Source: Hysterangium stoloniferum
Lineage: Eukaryota; Basidiomycota; Agaricomycetes; Hysterangiales; Hysterangiaceae
DNA length: 64,000 bases
Direction: 5' to 3'
Assembly: GCA_015178975.1 (NCBI GenBank)
Contig: WHVD01000065.1
Location: forward strand, 414,184-478,183
Below are positions 1 to 10,696 of this stretch, piece after piece; position 1 is the stretch's first letter, and each line of letters opens with the position of its first letter. The position numbers were made by a program, and so were the translations under genes. The notes under the pieces are model-generated. The model saw only the letters and a program-made list of their open reading frames with translations, made no database searches and was not told the DNA's origin.

Positions 1-993
1 TGATCGCATGATCCCAAGGCTTTTGGTCTGGCAGAGAGTCGAATGCCTCCTTGGAGAACACATCTTCAAAACTGTGAAGGTAGTGGGGGACAATTTCATG
101 AAAGCCTTTCGAGGCTGGTGCTCGGAATTTCACCTCTGCCTCTGCAAGTCGTTGTGATGTGGTTGCAGTTGCACGAATCCTGTCCAATTTCTGCTCAGGA
201 TGAATGGTGGTTACAAATAAGTGATCACCCTCCTTGATGGATTCATCTGGTGGGTCATCCTCCTCCTCCAAATCCACGATAATTGAATCAGGGTTTCTTC
301 AGACTCCTCAATCATGAAATCCAGGGTGGGTGCATCTCTACATGCCTTTAGCTGTTGAATCTCTCCACCTCCTTTTATGGTTGAGATTCAACACTCTCAG
401 CACTGCAGAGAGCATCGTGTCATCTTGACCTCCTGGGTCTGCCAGTCTATCTTGGGGTTGTGATTGTGGAGCCAGGTGTAGCCTAGGAGGATGGACTCCT
501 TCCCTAGCTGGGTGACTGCGAAGAGAGCTCTCTCTGAGTGATCCTTGTAATGTAGGATTAGCTTGGCCATCTCCATGATCAACCCAGCCTTGTTGGGTGT
601 CCCGTCGATGTTGTAGACACAGATCAGGTAGGTGAGTGCATGAATGGAAATCCGATGGATGCATACGTAGTCCCAATCGATAAACAGGTCATTGGTGCCA
701 CAGTCTATGAGTGCATGAGTGGATAGGCAGAGCCCTGTATCTATGGTCTGAATCTCAACTTTCAGGTGTAGGGATTTTGGGGATGCAGTTGAGGAGATAA
801 CAATTGATTTGGGTAAATGGCGCTCCCATGCTGGCCTTTGAAGAAGACAGGGAGGGGGGGGCGTCGTGAGGTTGGATACAACTTGATTTATGTTTTGTTC
901 ACTCAATTTCGACTGGATGGAAGATGTATCGGGGATATTTACATCATCTATCGAAAGAACACTAAATCTATTGGACTGAGGCAACGAGGGCAT
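1..993 (-). mobile_element. Ty3/gypsy retrotransposon pol relic (protease to start of RT linker)
   Basis: Read on the minus strand, 993-397 is open and carries a retropepsin-like segment. The flap motif ALIDCGTN sits where D-S/T-G-A is expected, and is followed by the typical LGYTWLHNHNPKIDW block that ends a Ty3/gypsy protease domain. After a frame change near 397 the homology continues to the window edge. It ends with VFSKEAFDSLPDQKPWDHAI, the block just upstream of reverse transcriptase in gypsy elements. The Ser-to-Cys change at the catalytic triplet and the broken frame mark it as a dead copy. No gag is visible to its right, so the 5' part is missing or unrecognisable. The element continues beyond position 1. 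Confidence 0.85.
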
Positions 994-1794
994 ACCCTAC
1001 TATATATCATTTACCTATGATGATAATATGATATCAAAGTGAAATCATCAATGACATCAAACTGAGACAGGTTGAAGATATTCAATATTGTTGAAGATAT
1101 TGTCAAAGAATAGTCAAGCCAGAAGTTGAGTTGGAAATTGAGTTGGAAAGTCAAAGGAAAGTCAAAGGAATGTTGAAGGAATGTCAAAGAAAGTTAAATT
1201 GAATATTATCAAAATTTGAGCTTGTACATTCATGACAAGTAGTCACAATGGTTAAGACACTTTTAACCCTGACAACCACCACCTGCACTACACAAGTATT
1301 GGTTTGGGGTTCCATCTCAATAATATCTGCATCAAGATTCTCTTATTTTGACTGTAAGCAAAGCTTTGCACCAAAATGGTCAAAACTTGCTTGCTACTAC
1401 TCAATTCATCTCTACAGATTGGCTTCATGCAATAGAATACTTATCTCAAAGCTATTCTGTCCTTTTCTCATAGTAGCAACACTACTCTTACTCTCTCTCT
1501 CACATTACAAGTATTTCCTGATCGTATCTCTAGATCGATCTGATTCCCGATTACCATCAGTCCAATCACACCTTGGGGTCGATCTCCCTTCTTAAGTATT
1601 CATCTCACTGATCGCACCTTGAAGGTCAATCTTACTTCAATCATTAGAGGAGGATAGTCACAATTCATTGAATATACAAAATTTTATGGAAAAGTCCTCA
1701 TATTTTTAAGTGAGACTATTTCCTTTGGCTATGACTACATGTTTTAGGGGTTTATATTTCATTACTCCAAAATTTCATATTTAAGACTTGTATA
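994..1794. other. Non-coding, no gene seen
   Basis: AT-rich stretch next to the gypsy relic. It holds short imperfect repeats of AGTCAAAGGA type around 1149-1195 and CT-rich tracts near 1490. It may be the decayed 5' end of the same retroelement, but no LTR boundary can be shown. Confidence 0.5.
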
Positions 1795-2075
1795 CTCTTT
1801 TAAAACATGCACAAATGTTATAGTTATACAAGATTATCTGAGTTGTTACCTAATCTTTGGGATAAAATGCATTCTTTAGTATCTCTATGACTTTTAAAAT
1901 ATCCACAAACATCATAGTTAAACAAGATTATCTGGGTTATGACTTAATCTTTGGGATAAGATGCATTCTCTAGTATCTCTGTGACTTTTAAAATATCCAC
2001 AAACATTATAGTTAAACAAAATTATTTGGGTTATGACTTAATCTTTGGGATAAGATGTATTCTCTTGTATATTAT
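1795..2075. repeat. Three tandem copies of a ~94-bp AT-rich unit
   Basis: The block ACTTTTAAAATATCCACAAA followed by TTAAACAAGATTAT and CTTAATCTTTGGGATAAGATG recurs at about 1795, 1890 and 1984, a period of 94 bp. Copies two and three are about 95% alike and copy one is more diverged. No coding potential is seen. Confidence 0.85.
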
Positions 2076-2890
2076 GCAAACTTTCAAATGTAGTTCATAT
2101 GATTTAAATTTATTTGGTTTAGAAAGTTGACCAGAACTATCTGGCCAACCAATCCATGTTGTGGAATTTATCCCCAAAAGGATAATCTATATATGTTTGT
2201 TTGACTAACTTTTGTCAGACACAAAATAAATATTAATATTTCCTTATTCTCCAGAGTATCACCTGATAGACTGAATTTGATTAAATATTAATTCTACAGC
2301 AAACAATATAAATATATATACTTGAGTGGATAAATAACATTTAAAGTTGTTGGTTATCCTCCAGAGTATTAAACTATTATACATATCATTTAACTGTGAC
2401 TACTCTAATAAGTCAATATCATTGTCACACTGTTACAAGTCAATATTGTTTGCACATTGAGTGGTAATTTACTCGACTCTTCACAGTACTAAGTTGATAT
2501 TCTAATTAGATTGTAACTACAAACAGATCCTAGACTATATAGACTGAATGATTATTGTCCAAAAATTCTGTTCAAGTCAGAATATATACCTGGGATAGCC
2601 GAAACAGAGTAAAATGTGTCAGTGGCTGAAATGGAAGTAAATGTGGCCAGGTGGCTGCAAAAAATATATGTACATGATGACTTGTGAACATGACATGACA
2701 TCATTGTCATATCATGTCACATGATCGAGATTAAATAATGCACATATATGCTGAATAATAAGTAATAAATAACCTGCTTTATAAATACATGTGATATGTG
2801 GTTTAAAGGGAAAATGTCCTGATCACAAGGATAAAATGTGTGGCAGAAATGGCAACATATTGCCCAAGTGATTGTTAATAGCAATGTTCT
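2076..2890. other. AT-rich intergenic, no gene seen
   Basis: Low-complexity AT-rich sequence with many short direct repeats such as CCTCCAGAGTAT near 2251 and 2350. No convincing ORF, RNA or TIR is visible. Confidence 0.5.
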
Positions 2891-2962
2891 ACAGCTTAGT
2901 TGTTAGAGTGCACTTATAGCTTTGCAAAGGTTGTTGGTTCAAATCAAGATTCTGCTTTTTTT
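2889..2962 (+). other. tRNA-like relic (Ala-type boxes), possible SINE head
   Basis: An A-box-like AGCTTAGTTGTTAGAGTG is followed by the anticodon-loop-like CTTTGCAAAGG (TGC) and a B-box GGTTCAAATC at tRNA spacing, then a T-run. Acceptor and T stems do not pair properly, so this is not a working tRNA. A tRNA-derived SINE head or tRNA pseudogene is the best reading. It lies directly left of the mariner-type MITE. Confidence 0.4.
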
Positions 2963-2992
2963 TGTTCTTTTTAGGTCAACCTTGTCATATTA

Positions 2993-3677
2993 CAGCTGTT
3001 CCGAGTACCTAAGGCGGAGTTCAGAATTTCAAAAAAATCCCGCCACAGACAAATTGTGCCATATCTCCAGAATGAGTGGCAATTAAGGCATAATAGCATT
3101 CTATGTGTATGATATTGTATGGATCTATGTATATATGTATATATTTGCCCTTATGACAGGCTATTTAATATTCAGTGAAATATCATTGCAATGGTTCCCT
3201 TTCATTCAATTCTCTCTATATTTGCATATACGCTGGTGGAATTAATACTATGTATTGTATCTAAACATCACCTGAGTTGTAAGACCTAATACTACCTTTT
3301 GAACAAGTTATATTACTCACTATCAAGTGTGCATACAGTAAGTGGCACAACTTGTTCAAAGGATGGTATTAAGCCTCACAGCTTAGGGTATATTCATACA
3401 CAATATATAGTATTAGTCCTACCAGCTTACTATATGCAAATCAAGGAAGAATTGAATGAAGGGGAGCCATTGCACTCATATTTCACTAAATATTAAATAG
3501 CATCTCATAAGGCCAACTATATACATAAATATATAGATCTATACTATATAGTACACACTCCAAAATATTTTGTCTTAATTGGGTCCCTTTCCTGAGATAC
3601 AGCACAATTTGTCTGTGGGTCAAAAGCGGAATTTTTTTTTAAACTTTGAACTCCGCCTTAGGTACTCGGAACAGCTG
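2993..3677. mobile_element. Non-autonomous Tc1/mariner-type MITE
   Basis: The ends carry a perfect 30-bp terminal inverted repeat starting CAGCTGTTCCGAGTACC and continuing through AAGGCGGAGTTC. Further imperfect complementarity (ACAGACAAATTGTGC on both arms) makes the arms about 90 bp. TA dinucleotides flank both ends at 2991-2992 and 3678-3679, as expected for Tc1/mariner insertions. Inside, 3287-3312 and 3349-3372 form a second inverted repeat. The interior has no transposase; the short frame at 3299-3496 shows no family resemblance. Confidence 0.85.
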
Positions 3678-6600
3678 TAATTATCTGTTCATCTTTCTCT
3701 TTATCAACTTTCGGTTTTTATTCAATTTTAAAGCAACAAATGGATTTACTTCTCTATTCTTTAGTTACCATCATTTTCTTCTCTTTTATCTGTGATTTTG
3801 GAGCTTTAGGTGTATTTCAAACTTAGCACAAATGCGTGATTTCCCCTAACACGAATAAATATATTACCTAATACGGCGACTTTTCTTAAGCTCACCGTGA
3901 GCCGCACCACTTTGCAGTGCCGGTAGTACAGTATGCGCTGTGTTTGTTGTTAATACGGGTCACTCCTTTTATACAGAAAACCGTTCTCTGATGGTATTTC
4001 CCCATTGATTTAACCATATCTATATAATTAAGTAACAGGTAATGACGGTAATCTTCATGGGGATTAATCTAGTTGGGCTATGGAGACCGACTCGGAACTA
4101 AGTCTGGTCACGAGCTCGCAAGGCCCAGACCATGGGGTTAACACATCTTCGTGTACCGACAAGTTCTACTTCGTAGTTCGTCCGAACGATTCCGTAGGAA
4201 GTTGGACTAGTACGGGAGCTATTACTATTGGCAATATAGAAGAAGAGGAGCAAACATTCTTCGAACACTCACTCATCATCTAGTAGAAGCAGCCACTAAG
4301 TTATTAATGGTATAGCTATACATTGGACCCGGTGATTCAATATCCCACATACTCAACTAGAAAGAAATTATTTAATAGAAAATGTAGCCGTTATCTGGGT
4401 AGCTAGTAATATACAGATCGATATAACACATTTCATTTGATTAAAAGGCCGAAAGTCTGAACAGGCTATGGCTGCAACCGGAAAATCACTGCCCCTAACT
4501 CACCCGACTAATCACCGTAGCTCGATGAACGTGTGTAGGGAAAACCGGCTCCCGACCTCCATCGCACCTGCTCATTAATATTCAGTTCTCAACCGCATCT
4601 AGATATAGATAGTTCCATGTATTTATGCCATTCATTTGCCTCCCGATCTCGCCGTCGTCCAACTATGTGTTGTTCCGCCAGTAGTTTACTTGTTTTCAAA
4701 TTGTGAGTCTGATTTTAGCAGTCATATATGCATTTCTCTTCGGTAGCTTGATCTGTAATAGTCCCCGATACTGAGATTGCAAGGTGCTATGCTTATTACT
4801 TAAATACTTGAAACCCCTGAAAACCTGCTGTTTGAGAAATATCTCACTATTGATACCGGTAGCTTTCCCCGTCGGTGACTTCATTTCCTTTTGAGTATCC
4901 TCTAATCATAGGATGAACATATCTACTATGTATGTACATTGCCGTGAACTGGCCACAGGCACCCGTTATTGTCAAGGTTATATGTCCATTCGAAGTCCAG
5001 TAATTACAAGCGGATCTACACATTTTCTTATCGCGTGACTAGAACGTTCGTTGGCGGATGAAAAGAACAGTTTGCAAAAGTTCTGTTTTAACTGGTCTGG
5101 TGAGTAGAAGTTTAATGCAGGGGGTCTCGTGATGATTGAAAAATATGAGGAAAACACATCACGTGTAAAATGCTCAGAGCATCCGGGCTGCAACCCAATA
5201 CAGCCACGCCGAAAAACCGACGTCAACGAGTTATGATATGACCGCACGTCTTTGGAGAGCCAATATATATATCGGTGTGCCTAATTTCCTGATGTGGGGA
5301 TGTTGGGAGAATTATATTCTGAAGTGCCACGCTGGCATAGATGTCCTCCAGTTTATGGCTGCCGCTATTATGATTTTTTAAGCCGGTAGATCTCTAGGTT
5401 GGAAGGGTTTAGAAGATTTTATCGAGATTATCAAATACATTTTCCACTCGTTTGAGTACCATGAGTTTTTTTATATACGAACGTTGCATGTCACAAAAGG
5501 TATATATTATTTCCCCGCAATCCCAACGGCATATTCATTTTGGATATGGCAAACATATTGGCTACAAATACGCTCTGAAATTTTCTCACAATGTTTTCAA
5601 CATGCTTCAATGCCTTCATTTTGAGTTCTGCGCCCAAGTACTTCTTGAAATGTATTGCCTTGTGAGTGATTCAAGGTCAAAGTACTCCAAGGAGGAATCT
5701 ATGATGGGTCCCTTCTCCCGGTCGCCTGTGAACATTAGACCGTGTTGTCACAGATCATTTGTCAAGCACACAATGAATGCAGTGAATACAGGTGTAATTG
5801 ACGCATAGCTGTAGGATCCCGGTGAAACCAGTACCCGGTAGTACCGCCACCACCAATGACATGATGCTGTTGTGGATCCTTTAGTTGTTTCAATAACCTT
5901 CTCGTCTTCTTTATCATCGCATGACTCACAATTTAAACCTCTCCCATTGTCTTTCTCTGACCCGTCACCAAGAACATACTCGTGACTCAACCTCTCGCCC
6001 AACCACGCCGAGCAACTCAGCCGACGTCATTCGCCGCCTTTTAATTATTATTCTATTAGTTTCCCATTTGTTCAATTGCTTTCTATGTTGGAAGTTTCAG
6101 GAATATTCTCGGATGAGAATTATGACCTGTCTTGCATGTATATGAAGCAATAGCTAGAAACAACACACAGGTTTTACCATCTTTAATCTGCCGCACAGCG
6201 CAGTAAGCTTCTTCGGATAGTGATTCACTGTATGAGCCCATTATAAACCACTATTTACACTCATTTTATTCGATTTACCTACTATGGAACACTTCGCGCA
6301 AGATCCTCGAAGTACCGGACCCCAAAATTCCCGGCTCGTTTAGTTTTCAATTTAGAAAATGTAATTCATTCGTACCAAGCGAAATTGTGATGGCCGAATA
6401 AATGTGCCCAGCCAAGATGAGTATGATGTACCGTGGAGTCAGGAACGTAGATTGCTTCATAGACTGCGCTTTTCTTTTTTTAAGGCATGAATTTTATTTT
6501 GTTGTGTTCCAAATTTACTACTTCTAACCCAGGATGGTTCTTCCCGTGTAGTCTCCTGTGCATCACGACTTATCACAAACGTTGGTCGTGTGCGAGCCGA

Positions 6601-6808
6601 TTCTAAACTTTTTAAGACTCCGATTGAACTCCGAAAGTTGTTCAGGCTAATAATAGAAATCAACGAGCGTTTATTTGATCCTATAATATAGGCACCACTC
6701 TCAGGCTCGGCGCACTTACTGTAGCCTTACTTCACACTCTACTCCTACTCCCAAAAGATCTTTTTCCCTCAAAATCCCCCGAAGATACTCAATATCTGAA
6801 TCATTTTT
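3678..6808. other. Long intergenic stretch without a recognised gene
   Basis: Over 3 kb separates the MITE from the kinase gene. Short frames exist at 4080-4283 (+), 4978-5247 (-), 5452-5808 (+) and 5748-6002 (-). None shows a recognisable motif, splice continuity or codon pattern, so none is called. The last 130 bp (TATAATATAGG at 6682 and a pyrimidine-rich stretch) is probably the kinase promoter and leader. Confidence 0.45.
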
Positions 6809-8830
6809 ATGCCTACCACCCCCCCGTTTCAAGTCCCAGTAAGCTCCGTATTCGACCCCACCGCCCTTCCGGAAGAGTCCCTTATAAGTCATCTTCCTGA
6901 TCAAGCACAACGCGAGCCGTGGCGCAGCAAGCCAGCTGGTACAGAAAGTGATGTAATGTCCAAGTCATGGCCTCCTATGAAGGGTAGACTTGAGATCAGC
7001 TTTGCCACAGCTGGAGAAGACCTGGAGGTAACCGCATCCCCAGACGCCGACGATTTCAACTTGCTAGAAAATACAGACCTGTCTGTATCGCCAGCAGCTG
7101 CATTTCTCTCCTCACTCTCTCCCATTCAAGCCACGCCACCCCCACCCGACGCATCTGGTCAGACAATTGCTGGTTATGTCCTCGGAGCCACGATTGGCTT
7201 TGGCGGCTTCAGTACCATCAAAGAAGCGACGTCACCTTCGGGCGGCATCGTTGCAGTCAAGATTGTCCGGCACAATGCCTTTGCTCGTCTTTCCCCTTGC
7301 GAGAAGGCTCGGCAAACCGCCCGCCTCTCTCACGAAGCAAGGATCTGGGCATTACTATCCCACGAGAACATTCTGCCCCTCTTTGACTCATGCTACACAC
7401 CAGAGGCCATGTACCTCATCACACTCTATTGCCCGACAGGATCGCTCTTTGATATTCTCAAACGAGAGGGTACGCCGGGACTCGAACAGACCGATGTCGG
7501 GTGCATGTTTCGACAGATAGTCAAAGCGCTACAATACATGCATGAAACGATGGGTCTGGTGCACGGCGACGTCAAACTCGAGAATGTATTAATAGACGAG
7601 AGCGGCGTCTGCAGACTTGCTGACTTTGGTCTTACGCGGCGTATCGGCAGAGACACGGATCATACGAGCTCCGACGAAGAAGAAGAAGACGATGATGATG
7701 ATGACAATAATTGTGGAGCAATCGATGAAAGACAGGAAACGATTACATTCAAACATGACCACCCTCGAATTCGACGATCAACGACGGTTGCGCAGCCGAG
7801 CCATCTTCGCCGCTTCCGGCACGAGTTCCAACGCCATCGTCATTCTGACCCCCAATTCTCTTACGCACCGCGCTCCACAAAAAAGGATGATACCTTCCAC
7901 CCTGGATCCTTGCCCTACGCCGCACCCGAACTGCTTCTTCCACATACTTATGTGGCACATCCTGCCCAAGATATGTGGGCGCTTGGAGTCTTACTATATA
8001 CCTTACTGACAGGATCATATCCGTTCTGTGATCCTTTTGAGCCACGTCTACAAATGAAAATAACCAGGGGTGTGTACCGCAGTTCCGGTTTCAAATTTAG
8101 ATGATTCTAATTTACCTGGTATCCAGGAATATATGATCTCCCCTCTGCAATCGGCCCTCACGCCGAATCAGTCCTCAAAGGATGTCTAGAAAAAGACGTC
8201 TCCGATCGTTGGAGTATCAATATGGTCGATGACGCTGCCTGGGGAATTGGATACGGCGATATCGAACCCTCCCCTCCCGCAAGCGACAAACATTGCTCAC
8301 CATCACAATCACCGTCACGTGCACAATCACGCTCGCCATCCGCCCCAGGTATTCTACCCAACGAGGATCTCACCCATGCCCCTCCGGCTTCCCGTCCACA
8401 ATCCCGCGCTCTCCAGCGCGGCCGAAAGCCCGCGATCGACATTGACGTTGACATTGACGCCGAGGCAGCGACGCACGTCCGCAGCCAAAGCCGCAGCTCC
8501 AGTCCCAGCATCGCACCGCGCACACCCGATGATGAGCGGACGGTGGACCCGGAGGACTATTTCGTGAAGCGGAGGCGGAAGCGGGATCCGAGTGCGGCGA
8601 GGTTTTTCATTCCGGCTGATGAGGAGGAGGCTGCGGGTGATGATGAGTGGCGGGCGCGAGGGGCCTTTTATCGTGAGAGGACCGACCAAGAGGGGGACCC
8701 GGGTCGTATGGGGGTGAAGGAGCTTATGGAAGTCGTTGTGGAGACCGAGGCGAGGGAAAGACAAGAGGATGGGCCGAGTGAGCGAGGACGTTTGGAGGTG
8801 CGGAGGACATTGGTCGTCGATGACTCTTAA
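6809..8830 (+). CDS. Ser/Thr protein kinase with long acidic activation-segment insert
   Basis: Two exons, 6809-8069 and 8127-8830, joined across a 57-bp intron (GTGTGT...CAG, branch-like CTAAT), give about 654 residues. The kinase domain runs from about residue 125 to 450. It has the glycine loop GATIGFGGFS at 126, VAVK with Lys151, the catalytic loop HGDVKLEN with Asp254 (HGD instead of the usual HRD), DFG at Asp272, APE ending at Glu374, DMWALGVLLYTLL and the subdomain XI arginine in the second exon. DFG to APE spans about 100 residues instead of 20-30 and includes an all-acidic run near 290-304. The first 120 residues and the last 190 (Ser/Arg/Asp/Glu-rich) look disordered. Substrates are unknown. 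The CAMK-like subdomain layout is an inference. Confidence 0.9.
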
Positions 8831-10148
8831 AACTTGGCCGTGTGGATCGCTGCTTGTTTCTGGGCTTTCGTCGGACTGGGTCGTTTCTTATAGGTCTACC
8901 CTGCTTTCAGGTCTTTGGACTTTGTTTTTTTATCTTACAATCTGCCCTCGATATTCGTGTTTCGGTCGTAATTCTCGGCTTTGTATTATTGTCATGGTCA
9001 ATAAGTACCACACCTGTAGCGTCGTTGTATAATCATCACTCGGTCTAGATCTCTTCATTATTAAATTAAATTAGTTGTACTCACAAATATTTGAGCTTAT
9101 TTGAAGATTGTCAATGAGGGACGATGCGAGATATGGGGACCCGCCGGGACAGGATCCCGAAAATATATATTTATATAGGTGCAATTATCTCTGTAGTACA
9201 GTCGGAGGGCTGACGGTGTCCAGCAACAGACAAGATAAATACTGAGATAATAGATGATAGTGGAAATACAATGTTTTGATCATAGATAAGCTACTAACGA
9301 AAAAAAGGGATCGAAATAGAAATAATATTGATAAGCAGCTGTATATTAGTTGATCGGAGGGGAAATAAGATTGCGAGGATTATACTAAGGTTCGGGTACT
9401 CTCGGCTGACTTTACCGCGCCAAATTTAAATTTAGAAAAAAACACATACATAAATATTTTTGGTTCAGTCCATTATTTTCTTGACTTTAACGGCCTGTTA
9501 GATCTGTGAGCTAGAGACCCTTTGAAATGCTGGAGTGTGACCTTTTTTGTTAAATTCTGAACTTTTTGAATGATAAACAAGCTCAATATGCGGGTAAAAA
9601 ATACCGCACTCGTCACGAAATTGGTACCCAGTTTATGATGAGTTTGGGTATAATGCGCAAGCTCATCAGACCACACCTACGCGTTCGGCTCGCTTCCACA
9701 CTCTAAGCAAGTGTAATTTCTTGTTTGATTTATTTATTATCTTCTGGTGTCCCTGATGTGATGAGTGTCAACATTGTTGCTGTGGTCTCATAGGTTCCAC
9801 GTTCGTTCTCATTGGGTAACATACATGTTGGAATACGGGCATTGTAGGCTCACCGGCCCACGACGGAATATGCTTGGTCATTTCGTTGCCCATAGCGTGA
9901 ACATCATTGCATATTTTTATATTTTAACGGGTCAAAATTCAGCGGAATGGCACGGATGGTGGCTTCAGGGTGAACATTGGATAAATTGGCGGTGATCCGA
10001 CCATCCATTTATCCACTCATATACCTTCTGCCTTCCTCGTTGTAATTAGAAATAATTCATAATTTAATTAGTTATTTTAGATCTTATTTGTCAACTCAAG
10101 TAAATAATCAATCTTGAATACAAAACACAAAGTAGTAGAAATAATGAT
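8831..10148. other. Intergenic, no gene seen
   Basis: This is the 3' flank of the kinase and AT-rich spacer. Short frames (9473-9676 minus, 9765-9995 plus) show no motif. No inverted or tandem repeat of note was found. Confidence 0.5.
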
Positions 10149-10380
10149 AAATCTGCCTAGTTGTCCTAGAGTAGCTAGCTCAAGGTCCGGCTAGCTAGCA
10201 GACCCTCAACATGGCTAGTACACCAACTCGTGGTAAAAAAAACACCGCTCAGTAAATATACTAACTAGCCGTATTATACAGGCTAGCTAGGGCAGCTGCC
10301 TGTTTCCCATTTTCCTGATGCTTCGGGAACTCTCAACAACTAGCATAGCATCGATCTTCTTACAAATTAACTAGTATACG
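10149..10380. repeat. CTAG-rich patch
   Basis: Eleven CTAG tetranucleotides occur in about 230 bp, including two CTAGCTAG runs near 10190 and 10283. By chance about one is expected. Whether this is a small degenerate element or only skewed composition cannot be told. Confidence 0.5.
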
Positions 10381-10593
10381 GTAAACTACCCATCTTTTAA
10401 ATGTTTGTATGAACTGATCTGAGAAGTTCATGAGTCCCGTAAGTCATGACACAATTGCAACTCACTCGACTTTATTCCTCGAGAGTGCTTCCCGCGCTTA
10501 CAGAATCGCAGAACAGGGATGAAGTCAACTTCTTGCTTGCTCTATTGGGTGTCCTAGATCGACTATCTTGTGACAAGCGTCGCTTCAGTTGCC

Positions 10594-10630
10594 ATTGGAT
10601 GAATACAATCACGTGCCGTAATGCCACGTG
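10594..10630. promoter_or_regulatory. Paired CACGTG boxes and CCAAT box upstream of the carboxylase gene
   Basis: CACGTG palindromes lie at 10610-10615 and 10625-10630, and an inverted CCAAT (ATTGG) lies near 10594. All are within about 100 bp of the start codon at 10697. CACGTG is the core of bHLH (E-box) sites in fungi. Their role here is inferred from position only. Confidence 0.45.
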
Positions 10631-10696
10631 ACACGAGGACCACGGCACGGACCATCGTGAGCAGCAGAGAGTCACAGTAGGCTACCGTCTGCTACG

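Noticed and set aside
3299..3496. 65-codon frame inside the mariner-type MITE
   Set aside because: Starts at TTG, no transposase motif, and it lies partly in an inner inverted repeat.
4080..4283. 67-codon frame starting METDSELSLVTSSQ
   Set aside because: It has an ATG and soluble composition but no family resemblance, no neighbouring exons and no promoter evidence; too weak to call.
5452..5808. 118-codon frame, start TTG
   Set aside because: No ATG at the start, no motif, no splice partner and AT-rich composition like its surroundings.
8354..8764. Minus-strand ORF of 136 codons over the kinase C-terminus
   Set aside because: Shadow of the sense frame, which continues the kinase exon in correct phase from the intron.
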